The notes beneath the pieces were generated by a model. It did no database searches. It was not told where the DNA came from and was given only the letters and a program-made list of their open reading frames with translations. From UBA3305 sp002373555 (lineage in GTDB: Bacteria > Bacillota > Clostridia > Lachnospirales > Lachnospiraceae), in NCBI GenBank assembly GCA_946612455.1, contig CAMOER010000010.1:9715-73714 (forward strand): DNA of 64,000 nt, given 5' to 3'. This document shows positions 15,019 to 23,635 of the stretch, in pieces (the stretch's first letter is position 1; every line of letters starts with the position of its first letter). The position numbers were made by a program, and so were the translations under genes.

Positions 15019-16242
15019 ATGAAAGGCAAGAAACTGGGACTTGTTCCCAAACTTATTATCGCCATTATCCTCGGCATCCTGATCGGTATGTATATGCCGC
15101 TCTGGTTCTGCCGTATTGTCGTAACTGCTTCAGGCATCTTCAGTCAGTTCCTGAAGTTCGTCATCCCGCTGATGATCCTGGCCTTTGTTTCCATGGGTAT
15201 CGCGGATCTGACCAACGGAGCCGGAAAGCTTCTTCTGATCACTGTTCTGATCGCTTACGGTTCCACACTGATCGGCGGGACAGCATCCTTCCTTGTATCG
15301 ATCAACCTGTTCCCCAGCTTCATGAATCCGGAGGCACTGGCTCAGATCCAGGCAACCGCAGACAACTCCGTGGCAAGCTATCTGAGCATTTCGATCCCCC
15401 CGATTCTCGATACGCTTTCCGCTGTTGTCCTTGCATTCATCCTGGGTCTGTGCCTCTCAACCATGAAGGGCAAGACCATCGGAATGACGCTCTATGATGC
15501 CATGAAGGACTTTTCCACCATTATCGATACCGTTCTGACCCATGTGATCGTGCCGCTGCTGCCGCTGTACATCTGCGGAACATTCGTCGACATGACCCGT
15601 TCGGGAAAGACCTTCACCATCCTCGGCATTCTGTGGAAGGTATTCCTGGTCGTCATCATCATGCACTTTATCTACATGTTCATCCAGTTCATGGTCGCAG
15701 GTACGATCGCCGGCAAGAACCCCTTCACACTGATGAAGAATCAGATCCCCGGCTACACAACAGCGCTCGGAACACAGTCTTCCGCAGCGACCATCCCGGT
15801 CAATCTGAAATGTGCTGAAGCGGACGGTATCTGCGAACAGATCAGGAACTTTGTCATTCCGCTCTGCGCGAACATTCATATGTGCGGATCCATGATCACG
15901 ATCACCGCCTGCGCAACGGCCGTCTGCCTGATGAACCAGCTGCCGATCAGCATCGGAACTGTCATTCCCTTCATCATGACGCTTGGTATTGCCATGGTCG
16001 CTTCCCCCGGTGCTCCCGGCGGATCCATCATGACTGCGCTGCCTTTCCTGTACATGATCTTCGGTACGGAAGCCGGCGATCCCAACGGTCCGATCTGCGC
16101 GATCATGGTCGCCCTTTACATCACACAGGATTCCTTCGGAACAGCCTGCAATGTATCCGGTGACAATGCGATCGGTGTCGTCGTGAACCGCATCTATGAA
16201 AAATGGATCCAGCCGAAAGGTTCTGAAGCAGCAGCAAAATAA
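15019..16242 (+). CDS. Sodium:dicarboxylate-type symporter (DAACS family), probably for serine
   Basis: A membrane symporter of the DAACS/SLC1 type, 407 residues with about eight hydrophobic helices and two re-entrant loops. The hallmark Ser-rich motif TQSSAATIPVNLKCAE lies near residue 250, and a second loop MVASPGAPGGSIMTALPFL near residue 335. Relatives include SstT (serine/threonine) and glutamate or dicarboxylate carriers. The two L-serine dehydratase genes 16 bases downstream make serine the likely substrate, an inference from context. The ATG follows AGAGGAGATATGTC. Confidence 0.9.
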   Translation: MKGKKLGLVPKLIIAIILGILIGMYMPLWFCRIVVTASGIFSQFLKFVIPLMILAFVSMGIADLTNGAGKLLLITVLIAYGSTLIGGTASFLVSINLFPSFMNPEALAQIQATADNSVASYLSISIPPILDTLSAVVLAFILGLCLSTMKGKTIGMTLYDAMKDFSTIIDTVLTHVIVPLLPLYICGTFVDMTRSGKTFTILGILWKVFLVVIIMHFIYMFIQFMVAGTIAGKNPFTLMKNQIPGYTTALGTQSSAATIPVNLKCAEADGICEQIRNFVIPLCANIHMCGSMITITACATAVCLMNQLPISIGTVIPFIMTLGIAMVASPGAPGGSIMTALPFLYMIFGTEAGDPNGPICAIMVALYITQDSFGTACNVSGDNAIGVVVNRIYEKWIQPKGSEAAAK

Positions 16243-16258
16243 CCAGTGAGGTCTGCTC

Positions 16259-16927
16259 ATGAATATCTTTGATATCATAGGCCCGATCATGATCGGGCCT
16301 TCAAGCTCTCATACGGCAGGGGCCGTCCGTCTCGGACGAGTCGCCAACAAGCTGATGGATAATGAAACGCCTGCAAGAGTCGAGATCACCCTGTCGGGCT
16401 CGTTCGCGGAGACCTACCGCGGCCACGGAACGGACAGGGCTCTTCTCGCGGGCATTATGGGATACAACAGCTGGTCCGAGGAGATCCGCGATGCGCTTGA
16501 TATCGCGAAGGATCGCGGGATCAGCTACGAATTCATCAAAAAGGATCTGGCCGGTGCGCATCCCAACACCGCCGTGATCCATTATTTTCTGAAAAACGGA
16601 CAGGAAGGTTCTGTCCAGGGCGCCAGCGTCGGCGGCGGCAATATCCGCATCGATCTGGTGAATGGTATGAAGGTCGAGTTCAACGGTGATTATCACACGA
16701 TCCTCGTGATGCACCATGACCGGCCGGGCGTTATTGCCAGCGTTACCAGCCTGATGCGCTACGAATATTCCGATCTGAACATCTCGAACTTCCATCTTTC
16801 CCGTGAGGAAAAAGGCGGCAACGCCATCATGACGATCGAGATCGACAGTCTACCGCCGGATATGCTGATCGAAGACATTCGGAAGCTGGAGCACGTAACA
16901 AATGCCCTGCTGATCCGCAGGCTGTAA
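16259..16927 (+). CDS. sdaAB: L-serine dehydratase, iron-sulfur-dependent, beta subunit
   Basis: Together with the alpha subunit this protein deaminates L-serine to pyruvate and ammonia. The start NIFDIIGPIMIGPSSSHTAGAVRLG is the conserved beta-subunit opening, followed by FAETYRGHGTDRALLAG. Residues about 145-222 form an ACT domain (HHDRPGVIASVTSLM), which is likely a regulatory or serine-binding site. The 222 residues are the normal size. Spacing is 16 bases from the symporter and 12 bases to the alpha subunit gene. Confidence 0.96.
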   Translation: MNIFDIIGPIMIGPSSSHTAGAVRLGRVANKLMDNETPARVEITLSGSFAETYRGHGTDRALLAGIMGYNSWSEEIRDALDIAKDRGISYEFIKKDLAGAHPNTAVIHYFLKNGQEGSVQGASVGGGNIRIDLVNGMKVEFNGDYHTILVMHHDRPGVIASVTSLMRYEYSDLNISNFHLSREEKGGNAIMTIEIDSLPPDMLIEDIRKLEHVTNALLIRRL

Positions 16928-16939
16928 GGAGGCGGAAAA

Positions 16940-17824
16940 ATGCTGAAATATGAATCCATTCAAGAGCTTGTTTCCGCGGCCGAAAATGGCGGCATGAAGA
17001 TCAGCGAACTCGTGCTGCAGGATCAGGCGGAAAGCATGGAAACAGAGCCTGAGGAGCTCTATAAGACCATGCAGAACAGCTTTGAAGTCATGAAAAAGGC
17101 CGTTGAGACCGGCCAGAAATCCGACCAGCGCTCCATGTCCGGCCTGACCGGCGGCGAAGGATATGCCATGAAAGCCTATTCCGAGACCGCAGACGGCGGA
17201 TTATGCGGGACCTTCATGACACGCGCCATTGCCCGCGCGCTTGCCGTTGCCGGCTGCAACGCCTCCATGGGAAGGATCGTAGCCGCACCGACAGCCGGAA
17301 GCTGCGGCATCCTCCCCGGATGTCTGGTATCGCTTTATGAAGACCGCGGCTTTGACGAGCACGATCTGGTCATGTCGATGTTCACGGCCGGTGCATTCGG
17401 AATGGTCATCGCCAATAATGCCTGCATCGCAGGCGCACAGGGAGGCTGTCAGGCAGAATGCGGCAGCGCTTCCGGCATGGCGGCCGCTGCCCTCGTGGAA
17501 GTCATGGGCGGCACCCCGGCGCAGTGTGCAGACGCCTGCGCCATTGCAATCGTGAACCAGCTCGGCCTGGTGTGCGATCCGGTCGCGGGACTGGTCGAAA
17601 TCCCCTGCATCAAGCGGAATGTCTCCGGCCTGATGATCGCTTTCTCAAGCGCTGACATGGCGCTTGCAGGCGTCGCGCCGAAGATCCCCGCGGACGAATG
17701 CGTCGATGCAATGCGTGAAGTAGGGAATGCTCTCCCTGCGGCGCTCAGAGAGACCGCCGGCGGCGGACTTGCAACGACACCGACCGGACTGAAGCTCCGC
17801 GAGCAGGTGTTCGGAAAACAATAA
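16940..17824 (+). CDS. sdaAA: L-serine dehydratase, iron-sulfur-dependent, alpha subunit
   Basis: This is the catalytic subunit that carries the oxygen-sensitive [4Fe-4S] cluster. Cluster and active-site segments are APTAGSCGILPGCL near residue 118, GAQGGCQAECGSASGMAAAA near 170, and CDPVAGLVEIPCIKRN near 212. The 294 residues match the family. The ATG follows TAAGGAGGCGGAAAA. A strong hairpin terminator follows, closing the three-gene serine operon. Confidence 0.97.
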   Translation: MLKYESIQELVSAAENGGMKISELVLQDQAESMETEPEELYKTMQNSFEVMKKAVETGQKSDQRSMSGLTGGEGYAMKAYSETADGGLCGTFMTRAIARALAVAGCNASMGRIVAAPTAGSCGILPGCLVSLYEDRGFDEHDLVMSMFTAGAFGMVIANNACIAGAQGGCQAECGSASGMAAAALVEVMGGTPAQCADACAIAIVNQLGLVCDPVAGLVEIPCIKRNVSGLMIAFSSADMALAGVAPKIPADECVDAMREVGNALPAALRETAGGGLATTPTGLKLREQVFGKQ

Positions 17825-17835
17825 CGCTCTTTTCC

Positions 17836-17927
17836 GGTATGAGAAATCCCCCCTCATACCTCCCGATAAGAGGAGAAGAGGCGGAGGTACACTGAATCCA
17901 GTGCATCCTCTGCCTCTTCTTCTTTTT
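17836..17927 (+). terminator. Terminator after the serine operon
   Basis: GGTATGAG...CTCATACC (17836-17861) is followed by a longer stem built on AGAAGAGGC and GCCTCTTCT with a second-level CACTG/CAGTG loop, then a run of seven T (from 17923). The convergent degV gene ends 20 bases beyond, so it may act on both strands. Confidence 0.8.
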
Positions 17928-17946
17928 TTATCCGGCTCTGCAGCCG

Positions 17947-18810
17947 TTATCTCTCTTTTCCTTTGAAAAACAGCGCCAGCATCCCCGGTCCGACATGCGC
18001 ACCGGAAAACGGCTCATGCTGACAGACGGTCAGCCGCACATCCGGCGTCAGGGCCTTTACCATCTCCGCCATCTGTGCCGCATCTTCCGGACAGTCTCCG
18101 TGCGATATGAATACCCGCTGATCCGGAAGATCCATCCGCTTCTCCGCATACTTTTTCACGATCGCTTCAATGGATTTCTTCCGGCCGCGCACCTTGGTGC
18201 AGGCAACGATATGCCCCGTACTGTCGCCGTACAGGATCGGCTTGATATTCATGATCGTGCCGATCGCCGCCGTAAAGCCGCTCACCCGGCCGGTGCTCTT
18301 TAAGAAATTCAGGTCATCGACGGTGAAGTACTGGCACATATGCGGGACGTCCTCATCCAGGATCTTTGCCGCTTCCCTGACGTCCACACCGTCCCTGGAC
18401 AGTTCCGCAGCCTCGATCGCCAGCAGGCCGTTGCCAAATCCGCATCCGTGCGAATCAACGATATGCACGAACCGGTCCGCATACGTATCCATGAGCTCCA
18501 TGGCCGCTACCGAAGCAGCGCCGTAAGTACCGCTGATCCCGGAGCTCATCGAGATGTAGATGATATCCTCTCCCTGTTCGAGCACGGGCGTAAAGCTTTC
18601 CAGGAACTGATGCGTATTGATCAGGCTCGTCTTTACGCTTCTGCCTGCTCTCAGGCCGTCATAAAATGTCTTTCCGTCAAAATGATCGACATCTCCGTAG
18701 TATGTCTGCGGGACGCCGTCCACCGTATATTCACAGGGAACCAGCTGAATTCCTTCCAGTTCTTCAAGCGGCAGATTCGCGCTGCCATCCGCAAAAACAG
18801 CAAAAGACAT
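17947..18810 (-). CDS. DegV-family fatty-acid-binding protein
   Basis: DegV proteins bind a single fatty acid; some act as FakB partners of a fatty acid kinase. The start FAVFADGSANLPLEEL, the central IIYISMSSGISGTYGAA near residue 90 and the DSHGCGFGNGL segment are typical, and the length is normal. The second ATG (18810) is preferred because AGAAAGG lies directly against the first ATG at 18819 but about seven bases from the second. No fatty acid kinase gene is nearby. Confidence 0.9.
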   Translation of the reverse strand: MSFAVFADGSANLPLEELEGIQLVPCEYTVDGVPQTYYGDVDHFDGKTFYDGLRAGRSVKTSLINTHQFLESFTPVLEQGEDIIYISMSSGISGTYGAASVAAMELMDTYADRFVHIVDSHGCGFGNGLLAIEAAELSRDGVDVREAAKILDEDVPHMCQYFTVDDLNFLKSTGRVSGFTAAIGTIMNIKPILYGDSTGHIVACTKVRGRKKSIEAIVKKYAEKRMDLPDQRVFISHGDCPEDAAQMAEMVKALTPDVRLTVCQHEPFSGAHVGPGMLALFFKGKER

Positions 18811-18837
18811 GTTGCTCATCCTTTCTGTCCGCGTTTT

Positions 18838-19626
18838 TTATTGCTCTGCTTCCGCAGTCTCCTCTTCCGTTTCCGGCTCAACAGCGAGTCCCCACTCTTC
18901 CCATGTCTCGGGACTCAGCTTCTCCAGGGAATCGATCACTACAAGGCAGTCCGGATCCACATTTTTCATGACCGTGATCATCTGCTCTTCCGGAATGGCC
19001 ACGCAGCCGCCCGTATAAGGCTTATACGGACCGAGGCAATGCAGGAAGATCGCGGATCCCAGACCGGGCGTGCCTTCTTCGTTGTAGCTGATATTCAGGC
19101 AGTGCTGATACTGCCAGACATATTCCACGATATGCTCGCTGTTCTCCACATCCAGATCCGGCAGATCCTTGATGCTGACCATGGTATTATATCCATGTTC
19201 TTCCCGCTGATCACCCGACCAGTAATCATCCTCGGTGACCTGCTGATAAGGGATCGCGCAGCCCGGATCCGCTGCGATGCCGAAGGCATAATTGAATCCG
19301 AATTTGCCGACCGGCGTCATGCCGTCGCCTTCCTTTGTCTTGCCGAGACCGTACTTTCCGATATATCCGGGCGTGGTCATGATCGTCGTCCAGCTTCCGT
19401 CCGCCTGTTTCTCATGCATGGAAACATAAGCTGTCGTCTGTCCTACACCGGCGACAACAAAGATCTGCTTCGCGTTATTCTCTTCTGCAAGAGAGACGAT
19501 CCACTCGGGTGAGGGCTCCGCCTGCGGCGTATCCGCCGTCTGTGACTGCGCCTGCGCAGAACCCGCTCCTGCCCAAATGCCGAAACACGCAAACAGCATA
19601 CAAACAGCAGCGATTGCTTTCTTCAT
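18838..19626 (-). CDS. Exported L,D-transpeptidase (YkuD fold)
   Basis: A secreted cell-wall enzyme that would cross-link or trim peptidoglycan stem peptides through a cysteine. The ATG at 19626 has GGAAG upstream; a GTG frame six codons longer is less likely. A signal peptide (MKKAIAAVCMLFACFGIWAG) is followed by a Glu/Thr/Ala-rich linker. The catalytic block is IFLHCLGPYKPYTGGCVAIP around residue 200, with His and the Cys of GGC as the expected active site; the family normally has S/T-x-GC here. The C-terminus is acidic. Confidence 0.85.
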   Translation of the reverse strand: MKKAIAAVCMLFACFGIWAGAGSAQAQSQTADTPQAEPSPEWIVSLAEENNAKQIFVVAGVGQTTAYVSMHEKQADGSWTTIMTTPGYIGKYGLGKTKEGDGMTPVGKFGFNYAFGIAADPGCAIPYQQVTEDDYWSGDQREEHGYNTMVSIKDLPDLDVENSEHIVEYVWQYQHCLNISYNEEGTPGLGSAIFLHCLGPYKPYTGGCVAIPEEQMITVMKNVDPDCLVVIDSLEKLSPETWEEWGLAVEPETEEETAEAEQ

Positions 19627-19667
19627 TTTAATACTTCCTTTCACTGCACCGGAACTTCCACCCGGTA

Positions 19668-19964
19668 TTACTCAATGTTCAGGATATCGTTGAACCCTGT
19701 GACTTCAAAGATCTCCATGATGATCTCACCGACACCGGTCAGCTTCATCCCGCCCTTTTTGGCCATGGTCTTATGCGCGGAAAGAAGGACTCGCAGGCCT
19801 GCGGAAGAGATGTATTCCAGCTTGCCGAGATCCAGCACCAGCTCCTGAATGCCCTCATAGGATTCCTTCAGTTCAGCCTCCAGCTGGGGCGCTGTCATGG
19901 TATCCAGTCTTCCTTCGATCGCTACATTCAGTACATCACCGTTTTTCTGCTTTTCGATTGTCAT
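19668..19964 (-). CDS. STAS-domain anti-anti-sigma factor-like protein
   Basis: A 98-residue single STAS domain of the SpoIIAA/RsbV type. Residues 12-25 read VLNVAIEGRLDTMT, and the switch segment LDLGKLEYISSAGLRVLLSAHK near residue 50 holds the Ser that a cognate kinase would phosphorylate. The ATG at 19964 follows AGAAGGAGATACGAG; a longer frame would translate the leader. No anti-sigma kinase or sigma factor gene lies next to it, so its partner is elsewhere. Confidence 0.9.
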   Translation of the reverse strand: MTIEKQKNGDVLNVAIEGRLDTMTAPQLEAELKESYEGIQELVLDLGKLEYISSAGLRVLLSAHKTMAKKGGMKLTGVGEIIMEIFEVTGFNDILNIE

Positions 19965-20000
19965 CTCGTATCTCCTTCTGTGATTATCATTGCATTCTTC

Positions 20001-20027
20001 TATGTGCAGCAAATGACTATGCACATA
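20001..20027 (-). promoter_or_regulatory. Inverted repeat upstream of the STAS gene
   Basis: TATGTGCA (20001-20008) and TGCACATA (20020-20027) form a perfect 8-bp dyad with an 11-base spacer, 37-63 bases before the STAS start codon. It could be an operator or part of the leader. No clear promoter hexamers were assigned. Confidence 0.4.
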
Positions 20028-20079
20028 TATCAAATCTTTTTTATTATATCCTTTTTTTTGCACGATAGCAAGACAGGAA

Positions 20080-20116
20080 AAAAGCAGACAGCTCTTTTTC
20101 CGGCCATCTGCTTTTC
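20080..20116 (-). terminator. Terminator of the NSS transporter gene
   Basis: On the minus strand AGCAGA...TCTGCT forms a stem that also contains TG/TG mispairs, followed by six T. It lies 18 bases after the transporter stop codon. Confidence 0.65.
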
Positions 20117-20133
20117 TTTCTTTTCGATCCGAT

Positions 20134-21471
20134 TTATTTCCAGGGGAATGTCCGGAGGCCGATCACATAGATGATAATGATCAGCACAGGCACCACGAAG
20201 CGGAACAGGGGTTTCATCCAGGGCTGTACCTTCAGTCCTCTTCCTTCGTTTGCCTCGGCAATGAAATTATCCCATCCCCAGCCGAAGGAATTGCAGCAGA
20301 ACAGCGTCAGAATCAGCGATCCCAGCGGCAGTGCATTCGTCGATACGATGAAATCCCACAGATCCAGCCAGGCCGTTCCTTCCGCAAACGGCTGGAAGTG
20401 GATAACACTGTAGCCGAGTGCCGTGGTAAGCGCTGTCACAAAGACCACGATGCCGCAGATCAGGCTTCCCTTCGGTCTGCTCCAGCCGGTCAGTTCCCTG
20501 ATCATGGCAAGAATGTTTTCGCATACGCTCAGTACAGTGGACATGGCGGCAAACACCATGAACAGGAAGAACAGGGCGCCCCACCAGCGGCCGCCGGCCA
20601 TGTTGTTGAAGACCTCTGCCATGGTGTCGAACAGCAGGCTGGGGCCCGCCGTCACCTCGAGTCCGTAGGTAAAGCAGCTCGGGAACATGATGACACCGGC
20701 CAGGAATGCGACCAGCGTATCCAGCGCGATAATATGCACGGACTCTCCGAGAAGCGTGTGTTCCTTATCAATATAGCTGCCGAAGATGGCCATGCTGCCG
20801 ATTCCGAGCGACAGCGTGAAGAAGGCCTGGTTCATCGCGGCGACGATGACCGATCCGTCGATCTTGGAAAAATCCGGGATCAGATAGAAGGCAAGACCTT
20901 CTTTCGCGCCGGCAAGCGTCAGGCTTCTGCCCGCAAGCACGAGCAGCAGGACGAGCAGCGCGCCCATCATATATTTCGTTACGCGTTCCAGACCGTTCTG
21001 CAGATTGAAGCTCAGAATGACAAAAGCGACCAGGACGGTAACAAAAAGATAGGCCACATTGATCCCCGGATTGGTGATCATGGAAACAAATCCGAAATTC
21101 TCATTTCCGCCGGTCAGGAACTTTACGAAATAGTAAATGATCCAGCCGGTGACCACGGTGTAGAAGGCCATCAGTGCAAAGTTGCCGATCAGGCAGAGAT
21201 AGCCGAAAGGCCCCCATTTGCCGCCTTCCTTCTGCAGCGTACGGTAGACATAAAGCGGGCTGGTCTGGGCGGCACGTCCCACCGAAAATTCCATGACCAT
21301 GACCGGCAGTCCCAGCACCAGCAGGCAGATGATGTACACCAGCATGAAGCTTCCGCCGCCGTACTTTCCGCACATCCAGGGGAACTTCCAGACATTTCCG
21401 CAGCCGATCGCGCAGCCTGCGGACAGCATGATGAAGCCTAACCGGCTTCCGAGTCGTTCACGATTTTCCAT
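20134..21471 (-). CDS. Sodium-dependent transporter, NSS/SNF family
   Basis: A secondary amino-acid-type transporter of the neurotransmitter:sodium symporter family (LeuT fold), about 11-12 membrane helices in 445 residues. The N-terminal motif GFIMLSAGCAIGCGNVWKFP matches helix 1, which in LeuT lines the sodium and substrate sites. ATG 21471 is used; a frame starting at TTG five codons upstream would run into the T-run of the leader hairpin. Substrate unknown. The gene has its own promoter and an unusual hairpin just before the ribosome binding site. Confidence 0.93.
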   Translation of the reverse strand: MENRERLGSRLGFIMLSAGCAIGCGNVWKFPWMCGKYGGGSFMLVYIICLLVLGLPVMVMEFSVGRAAQTSPLYVYRTLQKEGGKWGPFGYLCLIGNFALMAFYTVVTGWIIYYFVKFLTGGNENFGFVSMITNPGINVAYLFVTVLVAFVILSFNLQNGLERVTKYMMGALLVLLLVLAGRSLTLAGAKEGLAFYLIPDFSKIDGSVIVAAMNQAFFTLSLGIGSMAIFGSYIDKEHTLLGESVHIIALDTLVAFLAGVIMFPSCFTYGLEVTAGPSLLFDTMAEVFNNMAGGRWWGALFFLFMVFAAMSTVLSVCENILAMIRELTGWSRPKGSLICGIVVFVTALTTALGYSVIHFQPFAEGTAWLDLWDFIVSTNALPLGSLILTLFCCNSFGWGWDNFIAEANEGRGLKVQPWMKPLFRFVVPVLIIIIYVIGLRTFPWK

Positions 21472-21484
21472 AGATTTCACTCCC

Positions 21485-21513
21485 AAAAAAATCCGGTTCT
21501 ATAACAGAACCGG
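21485..21513 (-). terminator. Terminator-like hairpin directly before the NSS transporter ribosome binding site
   Basis: On the minus strand CCGGTTCT...AGAACCGG (8 bp, 5-base loop) is followed by A and seven T, then GGGAG and the ATG. It has the form of an intrinsic terminator, but stands near the predicted +5 to +35 of the transporter transcript, where it could attenuate expression. Confidence 0.6.
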
Positions 21514-21525
21514 TAATTAAGTAAA

Positions 21526-21554
21526 GTTATAGCACATTCTTCCGTGTAAATCAA
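21526..21554 (-). promoter_or_regulatory. Promoter of the NSS transporter gene
   Basis: On the minus strand TTGATT (21554-21549) and TATAAC (21531-21526) have a 17-base spacer. Transcription would begin a few bases before the leader hairpin. Confidence 0.65.
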
Positions 21555-21625
21555 TGCGACGCGGCAAATAGTTGAATCTCTTTATTTGTAGAATTATGTC
21601 CATGCTTCTGCACACGGGTTCCGCA

Positions 21626-22039
21626 TCACATGCAGTCCTCACACAGTCCGTAGAAGACGGTCCGCATGGGATTCAGCCGGAATCCGTGGTGGGAAAGCAG
21701 ATGCGCTCCGATACTCTCGAGTTCATCGCAGTGCAGATGGATCAGCTTTCCGCATTTTTCGCATTTGCAGTGGAAGCAGATCTCCGCATCCGCATGACTC
21801 TCCTCTCCCGCATACTCAAAGCAGGCGGGGGTGGTTCCGTCAATGATATATTTGTTGATCACGCCCTCATCCACCAGGCTTTCCAGCTGCCGGTAGATAG
21901 TGGACTGACCGATGGGCGTCCCCTGCTCCCGGAAATACCGGCAGACATCCGCCGCGGTGATATGCTCCCCGGGAACGGTGCGCAGATAATCCAGCAGGAC
22001 CTCCCGCTGTTTTGTATTATATTTCGATCTGACGGCCAT
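21626..22039 (-). CDS. Fur-family metal-responsive repressor (possibly Zur)
   Basis: A 137-residue ferric-uptake-regulator-family protein. The winged helix is residues 10-75 (HITAADVCRYFREQGTPIGQ, STIYRQLESLVDEG). The dimerisation half has HADAEICFHCKCEKCGKLIH and a C-terminal CEDC, giving the two CxxC pairs of the structural zinc site. Which metal it senses cannot be told from sequence alone. A zinc-type ABC transporter with operator-like dyads lies 2.7 kb away, which favours Zur, but this is an inference. ATG 22039 follows AGAAGGAGCATCGGC. Confidence 0.9.
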   Translation of the reverse strand: MAVRSKYNTKQREVLLDYLRTVPGEHITAADVCRYFREQGTPIGQSTIYRQLESLVDEGVINKYIIDGTTPACFEYAGEESHADAEICFHCKCEKCGKLIHLHCDELESIGAHLLSHHGFRLNPMRTVFYGLCEDCM

Positions 22040-22081
22040 GCCGATGCTCCTTCTGATGACACATGTTCTTTGAACAATCCG

Positions 22082-22110
22082 ATTCTAACATCCGCGAAAA
22101 AAATCGTCAA
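22082..22110 (-). promoter_or_regulatory. Promoter of the Fur-family gene
   Basis: On the minus strand TTGACG (22110-22105) and TAGAAT (22087-22082) are separated by 17 bases. Shortly downstream the leader contains the palindrome GTTCAAAGAAC, a possible operator. Confidence 0.75.
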
Positions 22111-22117
22111 GAAAGCC

Positions 22118-22840
22118 TCAGAGCACCTTCGACAGGAAGTCCTGCGTCCGGGGATTTTTCGGATTGCCGAAAAGCTCTGCCGGCGTCCCCTGCTCGGTAA
22201 TCTTTCCTTCGTCCATGAACATGATCCGGCTTCCCACTTCTCTGGCAAAGCCCATCTCATGCGTGACCACGACCATCGTCATGCCGGTATCCGCAAGATG
22301 CCGCATGACATCCAGCACTTCGCCGACCATTTCGGGATCGAGCGCGGATGTCGGCTCATCGAACAGCATGACTTCCGGATGCATGGCAAGGGATCTTACG
22401 ATCGCGATCCTCTGCTTCTGTCCGCCGGAGAGCTGCGACGGGTATGCGCCAGCCTTGTCCTGCAGTCCGACTCTGCCGAGCAGTTCCATGGCTTCGTCGA
22501 CCGCTTCCTTCTTCGTCTTCAGCTTCAGCTGTACGGGCGCCAGCGTCATATTGTCAATGATGCTCAGGTTATTGAACAGATTGAAATGCTGGAAGACCAT
22601 GCCCATGCTTCTGCGCATGAGATTGATATCCGTGGCCGGGTCGGTCATTGAAATGCCCTTGAAGAGGATCTCTCCCGAAGTGGGCATCTCCAGCAGGTTC
22701 AGGCAGCGCAGGAAGGTGGATTTTCCGGAGCCGGACGGTCCGATCACGACGACCTTCTCCCCTTTACTGATATGCTCGGTAATGCCGCAGAGGACTTCAT
22801 TGTTCCCGAAGCTTTTCCGCAGATCCTTAACGTCTATCAC
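22118..22840 (-). CDS. Polar amino acid ABC transporter, ATP-binding protein
   Basis: A 240-residue ATPase of the GlnQ/ArtP class. Walker A is GPSGSGKSTFL near residue 36, signature LSGGQKQRIAIVRSLA near 140, Walker B VMLFDEPTSALDPEMV and the switch His in VVVTHEMGFA. It overlaps the permease gene by 14 bases. With the permease and the lipoprotein it makes one importer on the cytoplasmic membrane for a polar amino acid. Confidence 0.95.
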   Translation of the reverse strand: MIDVKDLRKSFGNNEVLCGITEHISKGEKVVVIGPSGSGKSTFLRCLNLLEMPTSGEILFKGISMTDPATDINLMRRSMGMVFQHFNLFNNLSIIDNMTLAPVQLKLKTKKEAVDEAMELLGRVGLQDKAGAYPSQLSGGQKQRIAIVRSLAMHPEVMLFDEPTSALDPEMVGEVLDVMRHLADTGMTMVVVTHEMGFAREVGSRIMFMDEGKITEQGTPAELFGNPKNPRTQDFLSKVL

Positions 22841-23534
22841 TTGCAGCCAGCCTCCTTTCCAGTACGCCGATCAGAGCAGCGATGATCATGACAAGAACCA
22901 GATATACGATCGCGATGCCGACAAACGGGAACAGGGCCTGGTAGGTCTTTCCCTGGATCAGCTGGGCGGCTTTCGTCAGATCCCTGACGCCGATGACCGT
23001 CACGAGCGATGTATCTTTCAGAAGCGCGATGAGCTCATTGCCGAGTGCGGGAAGGATATTCTTGACCGCCTGCGGGATCACAATGAAGCGCATGGCCGGC
23101 AGATAGGACAGGCCGAGCGAACGGGCTGCCTCCATCTGGCCTTTGTCCACCGACATGATGCCGCCGCGGATGATCTCAGCGACATAGGCGCCGGAATTGA
23201 TGCCGAAGGTCAGCATTGCCACGCCGACGGCATTCCTGGTATTGGCGAAAATGACAAAATACATGATCAGAAGCTGCACCATCAGGGGCGTGCCGCGGAT
23301 CACCGTGGTGTAGACCTGGGCGATCTTGTTGATGATGCCGAGAAGCGCATTTTTCTGGCCGGGACGCTGCTGGTCATGGACCGTTCTCACGATCGCAACG
23401 ATCACGCCCAGCACGATACCCAGAAGCAGCGCGACTGCAGCGACTTCCAGCGTCACGCCGACGCCCTTCAGATACATGAGCCACCGGTCGCCCTCGATAA
23501 AGCTCTGGTTAAATCCGGCTCTGAATTTTTCCAT
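22827..23534 (-). CDS. Polar amino acid ABC transporter, permease
   Basis: A 235-residue permease of the HisM/GlnP type with about five helices. The EAA loop EAARSLGLSYLPAMRFIVIP, near residue 132, contacts the ATPase. The sequence starts with an unusually long polar stretch before the first helix. The ATG at 23534 lies about 100 bases after the binding-protein stop, with a hairpin between. Confidence 0.94.
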   Translation of the reverse strand: MEKFRAGFNQSFIEGDRWLMYLKGVGVTLEVAAVALLLGIVLGVIVAIVRTVHDQQRPGQKNALLGIINKIAQVYTTVIRGTPLMVQLLIMYFVIFANTRNAVGVAMLTFGINSGAYVAEIIRGGIMSVDKGQMEAARSLGLSYLPAMRFIVIPQAVKNILPALGNELIALLKDTSLVTVIGVRDLTKAAQLIQGKTYQALFPFVGIAIVYLVLVMIIAALIGVLERRLAASDRR

Positions 23535-23580
23535 CCTTCATTCCTTTCCTGTCATCCGGCGAGCTGCCTTCCGCATAAGA

Positions 23581-23602
23581 GAAGGGGCTTTGCAGCCCCT
23601 TC
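23581..23602 (-). terminator. Hairpin between binding protein and permease genes
   Basis: GAAGGGGCT/AGCCCCTTC is a 9-bp stem with a 4-base loop. It is followed by CTCTTATG on the minus strand rather than a T-run, so it is more likely an mRNA-stabilising or partial terminator structure that raises the binding protein over the membrane components. Confidence 0.6.
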
Positions 23603-23635
23603 ATTCTGTTTATTATACCCGAAAATTCCGCAGGG

